Below are positions 1 to 7,190 of a stretch of DNA of 49,492 nucleotides, piece after piece. Position numbers and translations under genes: made by a program. Source of the stretch: Clostridiales bacterium (GTDB taxonomy: Bacteria > Bacillota > Clostridia > Saccharofermentanales > Saccharofermentanaceae); contig JAGCVX010000036.1 in NCBI GenBank assembly GCA_017962145.1, forward strand, positions 1 through 49,492. The letters are read 5' to 3'. The notes under the pieces were generated by a model. The model was given only the letters and a program-made list of their open reading frames with translations, was not told where the DNA came from and did not search any database. The number at the start of each line of letters is the position of its first letter. The first letter of the stretch is position 1.

Positions 1-1
1 G

Positions 2-166
2 AGACATCAGACCAGATCCAAAGCAGCTGAGTTTGGAGCCGATGAGATGCGAGAATGGTGGAAAGAAAAGGATTATTTGGATCTTATAAAAGAAACTACC
101 ATCACGGAAGACAAGAGCAAGGATGAAATCATAAACGAGATTTATTTAAGAGTTTGTAACGGGTGA
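2..166 (+). CDS. C-terminal end of an unidentified protein (5' truncated by window)
   Basis: An open frame enters from the left edge and stops at TGA 164-166, giving about 54 residues. The piece is charged, with a DEMREWWKEKDYLDLIKE stretch and an ending in RVCNG, and is probably helical. It could be the tail of a nucleotide-binding or kinase-like protein, but there is no diagnostic motif and I do not recognise it. A second frame (about 150-225) stays open past this stop and ends ...YYPVFRIGE, which also looks coding, so the locus may be disrupted. Confidence 0.5.
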   Translation, partial: RHQTRSKAAEFGADEMREWWKEKDYLDLIKETTITEDKSKDEIINEIYLRVCNG

Positions 167-248
167 GATACGCCCGATCAACGAGAAGGCGTTCTACTAT
201 CCGGTGTTTAGGATAGGGGAATAAGAATCAATTTGAGAGGGCGATATT

Positions 249-779
249 ATGAGTAAACTAAGGGTATCATCATTTGATGAAAAAGGAATAACAAAGTATA
301 GTCTTATCGATGATCTCAGCAAAGATGTGTATCAAGAGGACTTCAAACCAGTTGTGTTCGATACTGAGGAAGCGGCTGAAAAGCGGCTCGGAGAATATGA
401 AAGCGAACGTTCACGAGAGGAAAATGCGAAGCCATTCTCTCTTGAAGAAGCGAGACAGTATGCAGAAAGCCACTATTGGAAGTTTGCATCTACTTATGCA
501 AAGACTGCTCCTCACGAATACTGTATAAAAAGATGGTTGGTTAAGGAAGATCAGCTTCTGTATGAACGCTTTGTTGCTACAATGAGAACACAATCAGTAG
601 TCGGTTACTTTTACGGGCACAAAAACATGTACCTAATATTGGGAGACCATTATTATTGGTATATGCCAGGTCCTGAAAATGTCGCGATAGACTTGATAAA
701 CAGAACGACAACAGATTATCTTGTGTTTAAGGATGGTGCGTATTACTACAAGGAGAAATCAAGCGATGAAAATGCATGA
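249..779 (+). CDS. hypothetical protein, 176 aa
   Basis: A soluble acidic protein with no signal peptide or membrane segment. The middle carries an aromatic-rich stretch (HYWKFASTYAKTAPHEY, about residues 75-91), and the C-terminal third is rich in Tyr/Trp (YYWYMPGPENV). Stand-alone accessory proteins with an 'AKT.PHEY' segment occur in Clostridia and phage-like regions, but their function is unknown. The start is supported by a GAGAGG ribosome site shortly upstream. The gene lies in the AT-rich accessory block at the left edge. A 31-codon ORF with its own ribosome site overlaps its last 14 bases. The function is not recognised. Confidence 0.75.
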   Translation: MSKLRVSSFDEKGITKYSLIDDLSKDVYQEDFKPVVFDTEEAAEKRLGEYESERSREENAKPFSLEEARQYAESHYWKFASTYAKTAPHEYCIKRWLVKEDQLLYERFVATMRTQSVVGYFYGHKNMYLILGDHYYWYMPGPENVAIDLINRTTTDYLVFKDGAYYYKEKSSDENA

Positions 780-861
780 TGACGGCAGCACCTACTTGAT
801 TATTTGGACTGAAGAAGATCATTCGACCAGTATCAAAAAGATGTATAATTCAAAGGGATGA
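766..861 (+). CDS. small overlapping ORF, 31 aa (uncertain)
   Basis: ATG 766 is preceded by AGGAG at about 750-754 and the frame ends at TGA 859-861. It overlaps the end of the 176-aa gene by 14 bases and ends just before the serine hydrolase start at 866. The product is polar, with a short hydrophobic YLIIW core. It could be a translationally coupled small protein or the tail of a decayed gene. Nothing identifies its function. Confidence 0.3.
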   Translation: MKMHDDGSTYLIIWTEEDHSTSIKKMYNSKG

Positions 862-865
862 ACAT

Positions 866-1870
866 ATGGATATAAACTTCAGAGGAAATGCATACATAGT
901 TAAAGACAGCGAAGTTCTGCTGAATTACAGCGGCGGATTTGCAGACCTGGCAAATGAGATCCCGATTACGATCGATACTAGATTTGCTTGTGCATCCATG
1001 AGCAAGACTTTTGTTGCCGTAGGAATCCTTCAGCTTATCGAAGCAGGGAAACTTCAATTTGAAGATACTATCGGCGCGATCCTGGACTTCGATCTGAAAA
1101 ACATTGATCCTCTTGTTACGGTAAGACAGCTCCTGAATCACACATCAGGTGTTCCGGATTATTTCGATGAATCAGTAATGGATGATTACGAGGCTTTGTG
1201 GACCGATTATCCGAATTACAGGATCAGACAAAACAAGGACATGCTTCCGCTGTTTATTGATAAGCCGATGATGTATGGCAGGGGTGAGAAGTTTCAGTAC
1301 AACAACTCAGGTTATGTATTGCTTGCAGCGATCATCGAGAAGATTTCAGGCATGGATTTTGATGTCTATCTTAAGCAGAATGTTTTTGACAGATGCGGCA
1401 TGAGCAGCACTGGTTATTTTGCTTTTGACAAGCTTCCTGCGAGATGCGCAAACAGTTATATCTTCTGCCCTGATACTGACGATTACCGCACGAATATTTA
1501 CTCCGTCGGTGCGAGGGGTACAGGTGACGGTGGCGCATTCGTTACAGTAGGAGATATCTTAAAGTTTTGGAACGGCCTTATCGGGCATGAACTTCTTTCT
1601 GAAGAAATGGTATCGCAGATGTTTTCCAAACAGAGCGGTGACGGCAAAGATCCGGAAGAAGGATACTACGGGTACGGCGTGTGGATCATTGATAATCCGC
1701 AAGGGCAGGACTACGTGTATATGCAGGGTTGCGACGATGGAATAAGCACCATCTCCGAATATAATCCCAACAACGGCATGATCACGGTTTTGCTCAGTAA
1801 TTACGGTGATAATGTTTGGGCGCAGATGAGAAAAATACGAGAAGAAATGTATTATGAAACTATGGATTAA
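866..1870 (+). CDS. serine hydrolase, beta-lactamase / class C PBP-like family
   Basis: A 334-aa protein of the beta-lactamase-related serine hydrolase family (Pfam Beta-lactamase). The nucleophile motif SxxK is S44-M-S-K47. The second motif YxN is Y145-N-N147 in QYNNSGY, and the conserved NHTSGVPDY segment lies at about 91-99. No signal peptide is visible, so a cytoplasmic esterase or peptidase role is more likely than cell-wall or antibiotic targets. The start at 866 is chosen because ATG 859 runs into a stop after five codons. The next gene begins inside its 3' end (ATG 1854), so the two are probably translationally coupled. The true substrate cannot be told from sequence. Confidence 0.9.
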   Translation: MDINFRGNAYIVKDSEVLLNYSGGFADLANEIPITIDTRFACASMSKTFVAVGILQLIEAGKLQFEDTIGAILDFDLKNIDPLVTVRQLLNHTSGVPDYFDESVMDDYEALWTDYPNYRIRQNKDMLPLFIDKPMMYGRGEKFQYNNSGYVLLAAIIEKISGMDFDVYLKQNVFDRCGMSSTGYFAFDKLPARCANSYIFCPDTDDYRTNIYSVGARGTGDGGAFVTVGDILKFWNGLIGHELLSEEMVSQMFSKQSGDGKDPEEGYYGYGVWIIDNPQGQDYVYMQGCDDGISTISEYNPNNGMITVLLSNYGDNVWAQMRKIREEMYYETMD

Positions 1871-2322
1871 GATAGTCATTGGGATTTCAGTTGTTATAGT
1901 TGTTTTTTTTGGGGATAGTTTTATACTTGTCGCAGTTCCATCTTGATTTTTCACAGGATTACAGAAGTATAAATGGTTATGAGAATATAGTTTTCAAGGA
2001 TTCCAAGAGTGATCAAAGTTTCCGTTTGTGTGCCTGGGGGTTAATAAGAACAGAGAGCTATCCTGATTTTCAGGACCATCGTGAAATGATTGATATACCG
2101 TATGATGAATACCAGTCATTAGTTGAGAATGCTGATGGAGAGTTTATTTGGCAAGCAGTCTCCTCTCCTGACGGAAGATACATTTTGTATGTTGAGATAG
2201 TGTGCAGCTCGGGAATAACAGATGATGAGCATGTGTATTACAAGGTGTATTCGATAGAGGACGGCACGACTATAACCATTTTTTTCGGTTACAGACAGTA
2301 TTTGCTGGTTGATTGGAAATAA
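1854..2322 (+). pseudogene. membrane-anchored hypothetical protein interrupted by a frameshift at a T8 run
   Basis: ATG 1854 opens a frame encoding MKLWIKIVIGISVVIVVF, a classic signal anchor. The frame then runs out at a stop near 1946. A second frame is open from the T run to 2322 and carries the rest of the protein (LGIVLYLSQFHLDFSQDY and on). Removing one T from the eight at 1903-1910 joins the two into one protein of about 155 aa with a single continuous membrane segment. The start overlaps the upstream hydrolase gene by 17 bases. The outer domain has Tyr/Asp-rich strands, including SSPDGRYILYVEIV. It may be a true frameshift, a phase-variable slippage tract or a sequencing error. The family is not recognised. 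Confidence 0.7.
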
Positions 2323-2473
2323 CCATCATTTGGGCGCTATTTTGCGAATATAAAGATATTTCTACACATGTATACCTGATATAATTAATATATATTTCCG
2401 GCTTCATAAATCTTGTCCTGACGGAAATTATATAGCAGATGGAAATCATATAGATAATTACGAGGTGTAAGCA

Positions 2474-2713
2474 ATGAAATGTCCGTTTTGCAATAATTCG
2501 ATGGAAGAAGGAATAATACAAAGTTCACAGGAGCTTTCATGGAAAAAAGGACTCAAACGACCGATATTCGGAAGGGCCGGATTCCATGATGATTCAATAG
2601 TTCTTTCTAAACTGTCAATTATGAAAGGTTCAGCGGTAAAGGCACTTCTATGCAGGAATTGTATGAAGGTGATTATAGATTGTGCTGATAAAGCATCTGA
2701 CTTAAACCATTGA
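2474..2713 (+). CDS. zinc-ribbon protein, DUF6487-like, 79 aa
   Basis: A small protein that opens with CPFC (residues 3-6) and has a second CRNC pair at about residues 60-63, so a four-cysteine zinc ribbon is expected. The pattern of MKCPFCNNSMEEG at the start and a late LCRNCMKVIIDC matches the PF20097/DUF6487 kind of small zinc ribbon common in Clostridia. A GAGGTG ribosome site lies about 7 bases upstream of the ATG. The 150-bp leader (2323-2473) is very AT-rich and probably holds its promoter. Function unknown. Confidence 0.8.
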   Translation: MKCPFCNNSMEEGIIQSSQELSWKKGLKRPIFGRAGFHDDSIVLSKLSIMKGSAVKALLCRNCMKVIIDCADKASDLNH

Positions 2714-2722
2714 AGAGAACAA

Positions 2723-2806
2723 ATGGAAGAAAAAAGCGGCTATAGGGAGAACAGATATTATGACATCGAAAGTTATGCTTACGATGAGTTTATGTCAGAC
2801 GTATAA
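2723..2806 (+). CDS. very small ORF, 27 aa (uncertain)
   Basis: ATG to TAA, 27 codons, starting 10 bases after the zinc-ribbon stop. The peptide is rich in Tyr, Asp and Glu. A weak GAAGAG lies upstream. It could be a coupled microprotein or a decayed gene tail. There is no recognised family. Confidence 0.22.
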   Translation: MEEKSGYRENRYYDIESYAYDEFMSDV

Positions 2807-2832
2807 TTTCGGAAATTAGAAAGCGTGATGGT

Positions 2833-3357
2833 ATGGTATTCGATAATACAAACAAAAGAGATATTCTGATTATGGTTAATTTTCCGAATATCGATAAGAT
2901 AAAAGAGATCCAGAAGAAGTACTATGATATAGCCGATAAGATCGACCCGCATATCGCTGTGGTATTTCCATTTGACTCGGATATATCGGATGAAGAGCTA
3001 TACGAAAAACTAAGCAAAGTAGTAGAAAATTATAAGCCGTTCAAAATCAAATGCCATGGTGTTTCTACTCCGGTCGGTGAGCCGAACTATAGATTCTTAG
3101 ATGTTGTCGAAAACAGGGATATCATCAAGAAAATGAGCGATGATATCTATAAAAGCATTATCCCGGAACACTTGGAACATAGGGATAAACACAATTATGT
3201 TCCGCACATCAGTCTGGCCAATATGCCACTGGATAAGGAAATCGAATTGGATGATACATTCGAAATGATCGTTGATTCGCTTTATGTTGAAAGAATCGGC
3301 AGCAATGATGAATCAATCAAACTGTATGATATTCGATTGAACGAACGATCTGTGTGA
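2833..3357 (+). CDS. 2'-5' RNA ligase / 2H phosphoesterase family protein
   Basis: A 174-aa protein of the 2H phosphoesterase superfamily (2'-5' RNA ligase-like, cyclic phosphodiesterases acting on 2',3'-cyclic or 2'-5' linked nucleotides). The second catalytic motif is intact: P124-H125-I-S127. The first motif, normally HxT in PHITLVFPF, reads PH40-I-A42-VVFPF, so the hydroxyl residue is lost while the His remains. Length and the order of the two motifs fit the bacterial family. An in-frame alternative start is the MVNFPN methionine (residue 15), since many relatives begin near there. The neighbours are unrelated accessory genes. Confidence 0.8.
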   Translation: MVFDNTNKRDILIMVNFPNIDKIKEIQKKYYDIADKIDPHIAVVFPFDSDISDEELYEKLSKVVENYKPFKIKCHGVSTPVGEPNYRFLDVVENRDIIKKMSDDIYKSIIPEHLEHRDKHNYVPHISLANMPLDKEIELDDTFEMIVDSLYVERIGSNDESIKLYDIRLNERSV

Positions 3358-3395
3358 AGAAAAGATGATTTCATAACGGCTTCGCCTCAGTTATA

Positions 3396-3483
3396 TCGCA
3401 AGTATCTGTACAAAGACCAGCAATTCATCTAAGTTTATTACATAGACCCTGAAGACGACGAAGCATTTGCGGAGGGAAAACTT
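3396..3483 (+). pseudogene. remnant of a gene tail (uncertain)
   Basis: In the frame that leads into the GNAT start at 3484, the stretch reads like protein on both sides of a TAA at about 3430: LYRKYLYKDQQFI, stop, VYYIDPEDDEAFAEGK. Changing TAA to a Lys codon would join the halves. It looks like the decayed end of another gene. A small hairpin (ATAAC-GGC-TTC-GCC-TCA-GTTAT, 3373-3394) lies just before it. Confidence 0.25.
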
Positions 3484-3993
3484 ATGGAAGAATTCAATGA
3501 CTCGATCTGCATTAAACCGGCTGAAACGGATGAGGAGCTGTGTGGTAGGGGATATGTGCATTGTACTGCATGGCAGGAAGCGTATAGAGGAATTGTATGC
3601 GATCGCTACCTTGATACGATGACGGTAGAAGCAACGACGGCACGTGCGCGAAATTTCCCGGATAATACTCTTGTTGCTAAGGACAAAGATAAAGTAGTAG
3701 GATTTGCGGTATATAGTAAATCGAGAGATGAAGATCTGCCGGATGCAGGCGAAGTGGATGCGATCTATGTCCTCTCGGAGTACCGTGGTCGGAAAATCGG
3801 ATATAGATTGATGAATGAAGCCATTTCCCGACTTGGAGAATGTGACACTATATTCTTGTGGGTGTTTGAAAAGAATGAGAGAGCGATTCGTTTTTACCAT
3901 AAATATGGTTTTGAGTTTGATGGAAGCAAAAAGGAATGGAATCTCGGCACACCGGTTACCATCGTTAGAATGGTAAAGAAAATAGAGAAGTAA
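3484..3993 (+). CDS. GNAT family N-acetyltransferase
   Basis: A 169-aa protein with the GNAT fold signature. The acetyl-CoA pyrophosphate loop is in SEYRGRKIGYRLM (R-x-x-G-x pattern), preceded by the beta-4 strand EVDAIYVLSEY. The late FYHKYGFEFDG segment is typical of GNAT C-termini. It probably acetylates an amine on a small molecule or protein N-terminus, but the acceptor cannot be predicted. A GGAGGG ribosome site sits about 7 bases upstream of ATG 3484. The ylmH gene starts one base after its stop, so the two may be co-transcribed. Confidence 0.9.
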   Translation: MEEFNDSICIKPAETDEELCGRGYVHCTAWQEAYRGIVCDRYLDTMTVEATTARARNFPDNTLVAKDKDKVVGFAVYSKSRDEDLPDAGEVDAIYVLSEYRGRKIGYRLMNEAISRLGECDTIFLWVFEKNERAIRFYHKYGFEFDGSKKEWNLGTPVTIVRMVKKIEK

Positions 3994-3994
3994 G

Positions 3995-4744
3995 ATGAAT
4001 GAGCATCAGCAGCAGAATCTGAAACGTTATGGCGAACTTGCGGACCGCGCCCGTCAGTCCGGTATTTATACTTATTCGAGTTTTCATTCGAGAGAGACAG
4101 CCGGCCTCGCATATGACGTTGCGTCGGAAAATGAACTGAAGATCTGGGGCGGCACGGAGAACAGTGAGCGTGTCGTTGTGCGATTCGGAGATCCGGAGGA
4201 ACTTTCCTATGAGGAAGACTTCCCCATCCGGATACTTTATATCGAACCCAGGCAGACGAAGTATTCCGAGACACTGACCCATCGGGATTTTCTCGGCGCG
4301 ATCTTAAATCTCGGTATCGAACGTGACATGGTCGGAGATATCCTGGTGCAGAACAATTCAGCCTATTGCTTCGTTCTCGAAAAGCTCGCGGATGTTTTCT
4401 GCAGTGATCTGGATCGGGTCAAGCATACCGCTGTCAGCTGCAAGATCGTCGACGAGGTTCCGGGAGACTTTCTTCCGAAACTGAAAGAAGAAAACATCAC
4501 GGTCACATCGCCGAGACTCGATGCCATCCTTGCGAAGGTCTATCACTTATCCCGCACCGACGCAAAAGAACTTTTTGACATGGAGAAAGTCATTTTAAAC
4601 GGCCGTATCTGCAGAAATCCCGAGGCCATTCTCAAGGAAAACAGCAAGGTCTCCGTTCGTGGCTACGGAAAACTGGAATATCACGGGGAAGAACGGACAA
4701 CGAAAAAAGGAAAGACCGGCATTACCATCTGGCGGTATATTTGA
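3995..4744 (+). CDS. ylmH: YlmH/RqcP-type S4-domain RNA-binding protein
   Basis: A 249-aa protein with the YlmH architecture: an N-terminal domain, the conserved block HRDFLGAILNLGIERDMVGDI (about 96-116), then a C-terminal S4 RNA-binding domain (about 173-230, SPRLDAILAKVYHLSR...). In Bacillus this family (RqcP) helps the RqcH ribosome-quality-control system add alanine tails on stalled 50S subunits. It is often found in the ylm/divIVA division cluster; here it stands alone, one base after a GNAT gene. The start is the ATG right after the GNAT stop. A weak CGGTATA/TATACCG repeat straddles the stop codon. Confidence 0.9.
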   Translation: MNEHQQQNLKRYGELADRARQSGIYTYSSFHSRETAGLAYDVASENELKIWGGTENSERVVVRFGDPEELSYEEDFPIRILYIEPRQTKYSETLTHRDFLGAILNLGIERDMVGDILVQNNSAYCFVLEKLADVFCSDLDRVKHTAVSCKIVDEVPGDFLPKLKEENITVTSPRLDAILAKVYHLSRTDAKELFDMEKVILNGRICRNPEAILKENSKVSVRGYGKLEYHGEERTTKKGKTGITIWRYI

Positions 4745-4811
4745 GCGTATACCGTCCTTCGGTCATTGAAACATTTCCTAAGCCACGGAGGAAATATGAG
4801 AAAAACAAATC

Positions 4812-4840
4812 TTGACTAATTATATTGTGCGCAATATAAT
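4812..4840 (+). promoter_or_regulatory. sigma-A promoter with an overlapping palindromic MarR-type operator
   Basis: The -35 box is TTGACT (4812-4817) and the -10 box is TATAAT (4835-4840), with an exact 17-bp spacer. A perfect 9-bp inverted repeat, ATTATATTG (4819-4827) and CAATATAAT (4832-4840) separated by TGCG, fills the spacer and the -10. This is the layout of an autoregulatory MarR/OhrR operator, in which bound repressor blocks RNA polymerase. It lies 38 bp upstream of the MarR gene. Upstream, a strong GGAGG plus ATG at 4796 opens only seven codons. Confidence 0.88.
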
Positions 4841-4877
4841 TGAGTAAAAGATAACATGACGCATCTTGAGGTGAACC

Positions 4878-5312
4878 ATGGCAAAGAAGTATGAACAGCT
4901 CTTGTTGAAAAACCAATTATGCTTTCCCCTGTACGCATGCAGCAGAAAGATCGTAGGCAGTTATACGCCCTATCTGAAACCGCTGGGACTGACGTATACC
5001 CAGTATGTTGTCATGATGGTTTTGTGGGAGCAGGAAAGCGTAAATGTAGGACAGCTCGGAGAGATATTGAAACTGGATGCGGGGACACTTACTCCGTTAC
5101 TTAAACGTCTTGAGAAAGCCGGGTATGTCACTAGGGAGCGTTCGAAGGAAGATGAGCGTATCACGATCATTTCCATAACACCGGAAGGCGAAGCCCTTAA
5201 AGAAAAGTGTAAGGATATTCCGCTAGAGATGGCAGCCAAGGGTTCGCCACTCAGCGAAAAGGAAGCAAAGGAACTGTACAGACTGTTGTATCTGTTCCTC
5301 GATGGAGAATAA
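4878..5312 (+). CDS. MarR family transcriptional regulator, OhrR-like one-cysteine redox sensor
   Basis: A 144-aa winged-helix regulator. The N-terminus MAKKYEQLLLKNQLCFPLY places a Cys at position 15, the position of the peroxide-sensing Cys15 of Bacillus OhrR, followed by the family-typical LTYTQYVVMMVLWE helix. The recognition helix and wing are in DAGTLTPLLKRLEKAGYVTRERSKEDERI. By analogy, oxidation of Cys15 would release it from DNA. It is preceded by a GAGGTGA ribosome site and a promoter whose spacer is a perfect palindrome. The downstream flavodoxin and radical-SAM genes are closely spaced, so it probably controls this three-gene cassette rather than the usual ohrA. Confidence 0.9.
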   Translation: MAKKYEQLLLKNQLCFPLYACSRKIVGSYTPYLKPLGLTYTQYVVMMVLWEQESVNVGQLGEILKLDAGTLTPLLKRLEKAGYVTRERSKEDERITIISITPEGEALKEKCKDIPLEMAAKGSPLSEKEAKELYRLLYLFLDGE

Positions 5313-5346
5313 CTGAATCAAAGCATTGTTGTAAGGAGGAACGGAT

Positions 5347-5754
5347 ATGAAATACGCAGTAAGATACTACACAAAAACAGGAAATACTAAGCGACTTGCA
5401 GAAGCTATGGCAAAAGAACTCGGCGTGGAAGCGCTGCCCATCAGTGAGCCTGTGAATGAGGCTGTGGATTACCTGTTTTTAGGCAATTCCTATTATGCGT
5501 TCAACATTGATCCGGAAGTAAAAGCATTTGTTTCTTCTCTGGATAAGGAAAAGGTCGGGAAGATCGTTAATTTCGGATCTGCAGCTATGCTGAAATCGAC
5601 ATATAAGAAAGTGAAGGAAGTCGCAGATAAAGTGGGTATTGCTATGGATGAGAAGGAATTCCACTGCAAGGGTGAATTCAAGGGCATACATAAAGGCAGA
5701 CCCAATGAGAGCGATATTGCTGACGCAGTTCAGTTTGCAAAGCAGTACAAGTAA
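5347..5754 (+). CDS. flavodoxin family protein
   Basis: A short flavodoxin (135 aa). The FMN phosphate-binding loop T9-K-T11-G-N-T14 follows the first beta strand (MKYAVRYY). A second FMN contact region is LGNSYYAFNID (about 45-55). It would carry low-potential electrons, and a natural partner is the radical-SAM enzyme encoded 13 bases downstream. An AAGGAGG ribosome site lies at the right distance. It sits in a presumed operon behind the OhrR-like regulator, 34 bp after that gene. Confidence 0.88.
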   Translation: MKYAVRYYTKTGNTKRLAEAMAKELGVEALPISEPVNEAVDYLFLGNSYYAFNIDPEVKAFVSSLDKEKVGKIVNFGSAAMLKSTYKKVKEVADKVGIAMDEKEFHCKGEFKGIHKGRPNESDIADAVQFAKQYK

Positions 5755-5766
5755 GGAGCGAGTCTT

Positions 5767-6867
5767 ATGGACCGTGAGTTTGATATTCAGAAATATATGA
5801 CCGAGGGAGTCGAGCGTATCGTTGCCGATGCGCTTAGGGCAACCGTGAAGAATCCCCGGGAAAGTGCATACATGCTTAAGTTTGCGGCAGCAAGTAAAAA
5901 GGCTTCAAAAAAGAGAGCCGCTGCAGAAAAAGCGGGAGAGCATATCCCGCCGTTTCTGATCGCCAGCATCACCTCAAGCTGCAATCTGCACTGCGCCGGA
6001 TGTTATTCCAGGTGTAATGCAGCGACGACGGATAGTAAACCTGTAGATCAACTATCCGGTGAGGAATGGAAACGGATCTTCGATGAGGCCGAGGACCTCG
6101 GTATCAGCTTTATTCTTCTTGCAGGAGGAGAGCCGCTTCTGCGATGGGATGTCATGCAGGAAGCGGGCAAGAAGCCGGGCATCCTGTTCCCGATATTTAC
6201 CAACGGCACCTTTATCGGTGAGAAATACATGGAACTGTTCGATCAGAACAGAAACCTGATCCCGGTCATCAGTATCGAAGGAAATAAGGAAAAGACGGAT
6301 TCCAGACGCGGTGCGGGTGTGTACGATAAACTCATTAAGGCCATGGATGGTCTTTGTGAAAAGGATCTGATATTCGGCGCATCCGTGACGGTGACATCAG
6401 AGAACCTCAATGAAGTCACTTCGGATGATTTCCTGAATTCGCTTTCCGAGAGAGGCTGTAAGCTCGTGATCTATGTGGAATATGTGCCGGTAACGGAGGA
6501 AAGCACAGAGCTTGCCTTGTCGGATGAGCAGAGAGATTATCTTTTAGAAGAGATGAGCCGGATCCGGGCAGATCATCAGGAAATGGTATTTGTATCTTTC
6601 CCGGGAGACGAAAAGAGTTCCGGCGGATGTATCGCCGCGGGCAGAGGGTTCTTCCATATCAATTCACATGGCGGTGCTGAACCGTGCCCGTTTTCACCAT
6701 ATTCGGATGTGAATGTAAGAGATACTTCTTTAAAAGATGCCTTGAAATCCAAGCTGTTCACGAAGATCATTGAAGCAGATATGCTTGTTGACGATCACAA
6801 GGGCGGATGTGTACTTTTCGAGAAGAGAAAAGAGGTAGAAGCGCAACTTGAAGCATTGGAAGGATGA
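5767..6867 (+). CDS. radical SAM protein with SPASM-like C-terminal cysteines
   Basis: A 366-aa protein. The radical-SAM cluster motif is C72-NLH-C76-AG-C79 in SCNLHCAGCY, followed by the SAM-binding GGEP (about 120-123). The C-terminal part carries three further cysteines (C288, C307, C348, the last in GGCVLFEK), as expected for a SPASM/twitch-like auxiliary iron-sulfur cluster. An approximately 60-residue Lys/Ala-rich helical extension precedes the core. Such proteins modify peptides or complex substrates, but no precursor peptide gene was identified nearby. The enzyme needs a reductant, which the adjacent flavodoxin could supply. It is the last gene of the MarR-flavodoxin-radical SAM cassette. 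Substrate unknown. Confidence 0.88.
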   Translation: MDREFDIQKYMTEGVERIVADALRATVKNPRESAYMLKFAAASKKASKKRAAAEKAGEHIPPFLIASITSSCNLHCAGCYSRCNAATTDSKPVDQLSGEEWKRIFDEAEDLGISFILLAGGEPLLRWDVMQEAGKKPGILFPIFTNGTFIGEKYMELFDQNRNLIPVISIEGNKEKTDSRRGAGVYDKLIKAMDGLCEKDLIFGASVTVTSENLNEVTSDDFLNSLSERGCKLVIYVEYVPVTEESTELALSDEQRDYLLEEMSRIRADHQEMVFVSFPGDEKSSGGCIAAGRGFFHINSHGGAEPCPFSPYSDVNVRDTSLKDALKSKLFTKIIEADMLVDDHKGGCVLFEKRKEVEAQLEALEG

Positions 6868-7006
6868 TGCTGGTCGTTGTTTTTCTGAAAGCGAAATAAC
6901 ATCTCAAATTTTCGCAAAATGATGATATTAACCCCCTAAGACTCTATGCTATACTTCTTCCATAAGGTCAAAATTTTAAAACTATTGAATTTGTGAGGGG
7001 TTGTCT

Positions 7007-7141
7007 ATGTTATTTAGGATTTTGCTGCAAGAATGGCTAATTGATCACTGGGGAGAGGAAGAGTATAAAAAGCGTAGCTGGTTGCTTTTCGCTATTACAC
7101 TGACTGTTCTCCTCCTGATCATAATTGCTATCGTTACATGA
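7007..7141 (+). CDS. small single-span membrane protein, 44 aa
   Basis: ATG 7007 follows a GAGGGG ribosome site (about 6996-7000) and the frame ends at TGA 7139-7141. The first half is amphipathic and charged (LLQEWLIDHWGEEEYKKR). The second half is a strong membrane helix (LLFAITLTVLLLIIIAI). A perfect 13-bp stem terminator starts 11 bases after the stop, so this is a self-contained monocistronic unit. A candidate -10, TATACT, lies at 6950-6955. A 300-bp region would otherwise be empty here. Function unknown. Confidence 0.65.
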   Translation: MLFRILLQEWLIDHWGEEEYKKRSWLLFAITLTVLLLIIIAIVT

Positions 7142-7152
7142 TAAGAGAAACA

Positions 7153-7190
7153 GAATACCCTCCGGGTTTTCCGGAGGGTATTCTTTTAGT
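7153..7190 (+). terminator. Rho-independent terminator, 13-bp perfect stem
   Basis: GAATACCCTCCGG (7153-7165) pairs perfectly with CCGGAGGGTATTC (7171-7183) around a GTTTT loop and is followed by TTTT and a run of seven Ts (7192-7198). It ends the 44-aa membrane protein transcript. It also sits at the end of the convergent minus-strand gene, whose stop codon is inside the T-rich tail, so it may act in both directions. Confidence 0.9.

Noticed and set aside
3373..3394. attC-like integron recombination site
   Set aside because: The hairpin ATAAC...GTTAT is too short, the consensus ends RYYYAAC and GTTRRRY are not met, and no integrase is present.
4733..4754. terminator at the end of ylmH
   Set aside because: CGGTATA/TATACCG is an AT-rich 7-bp stem without a T run and lies across the stop codon.
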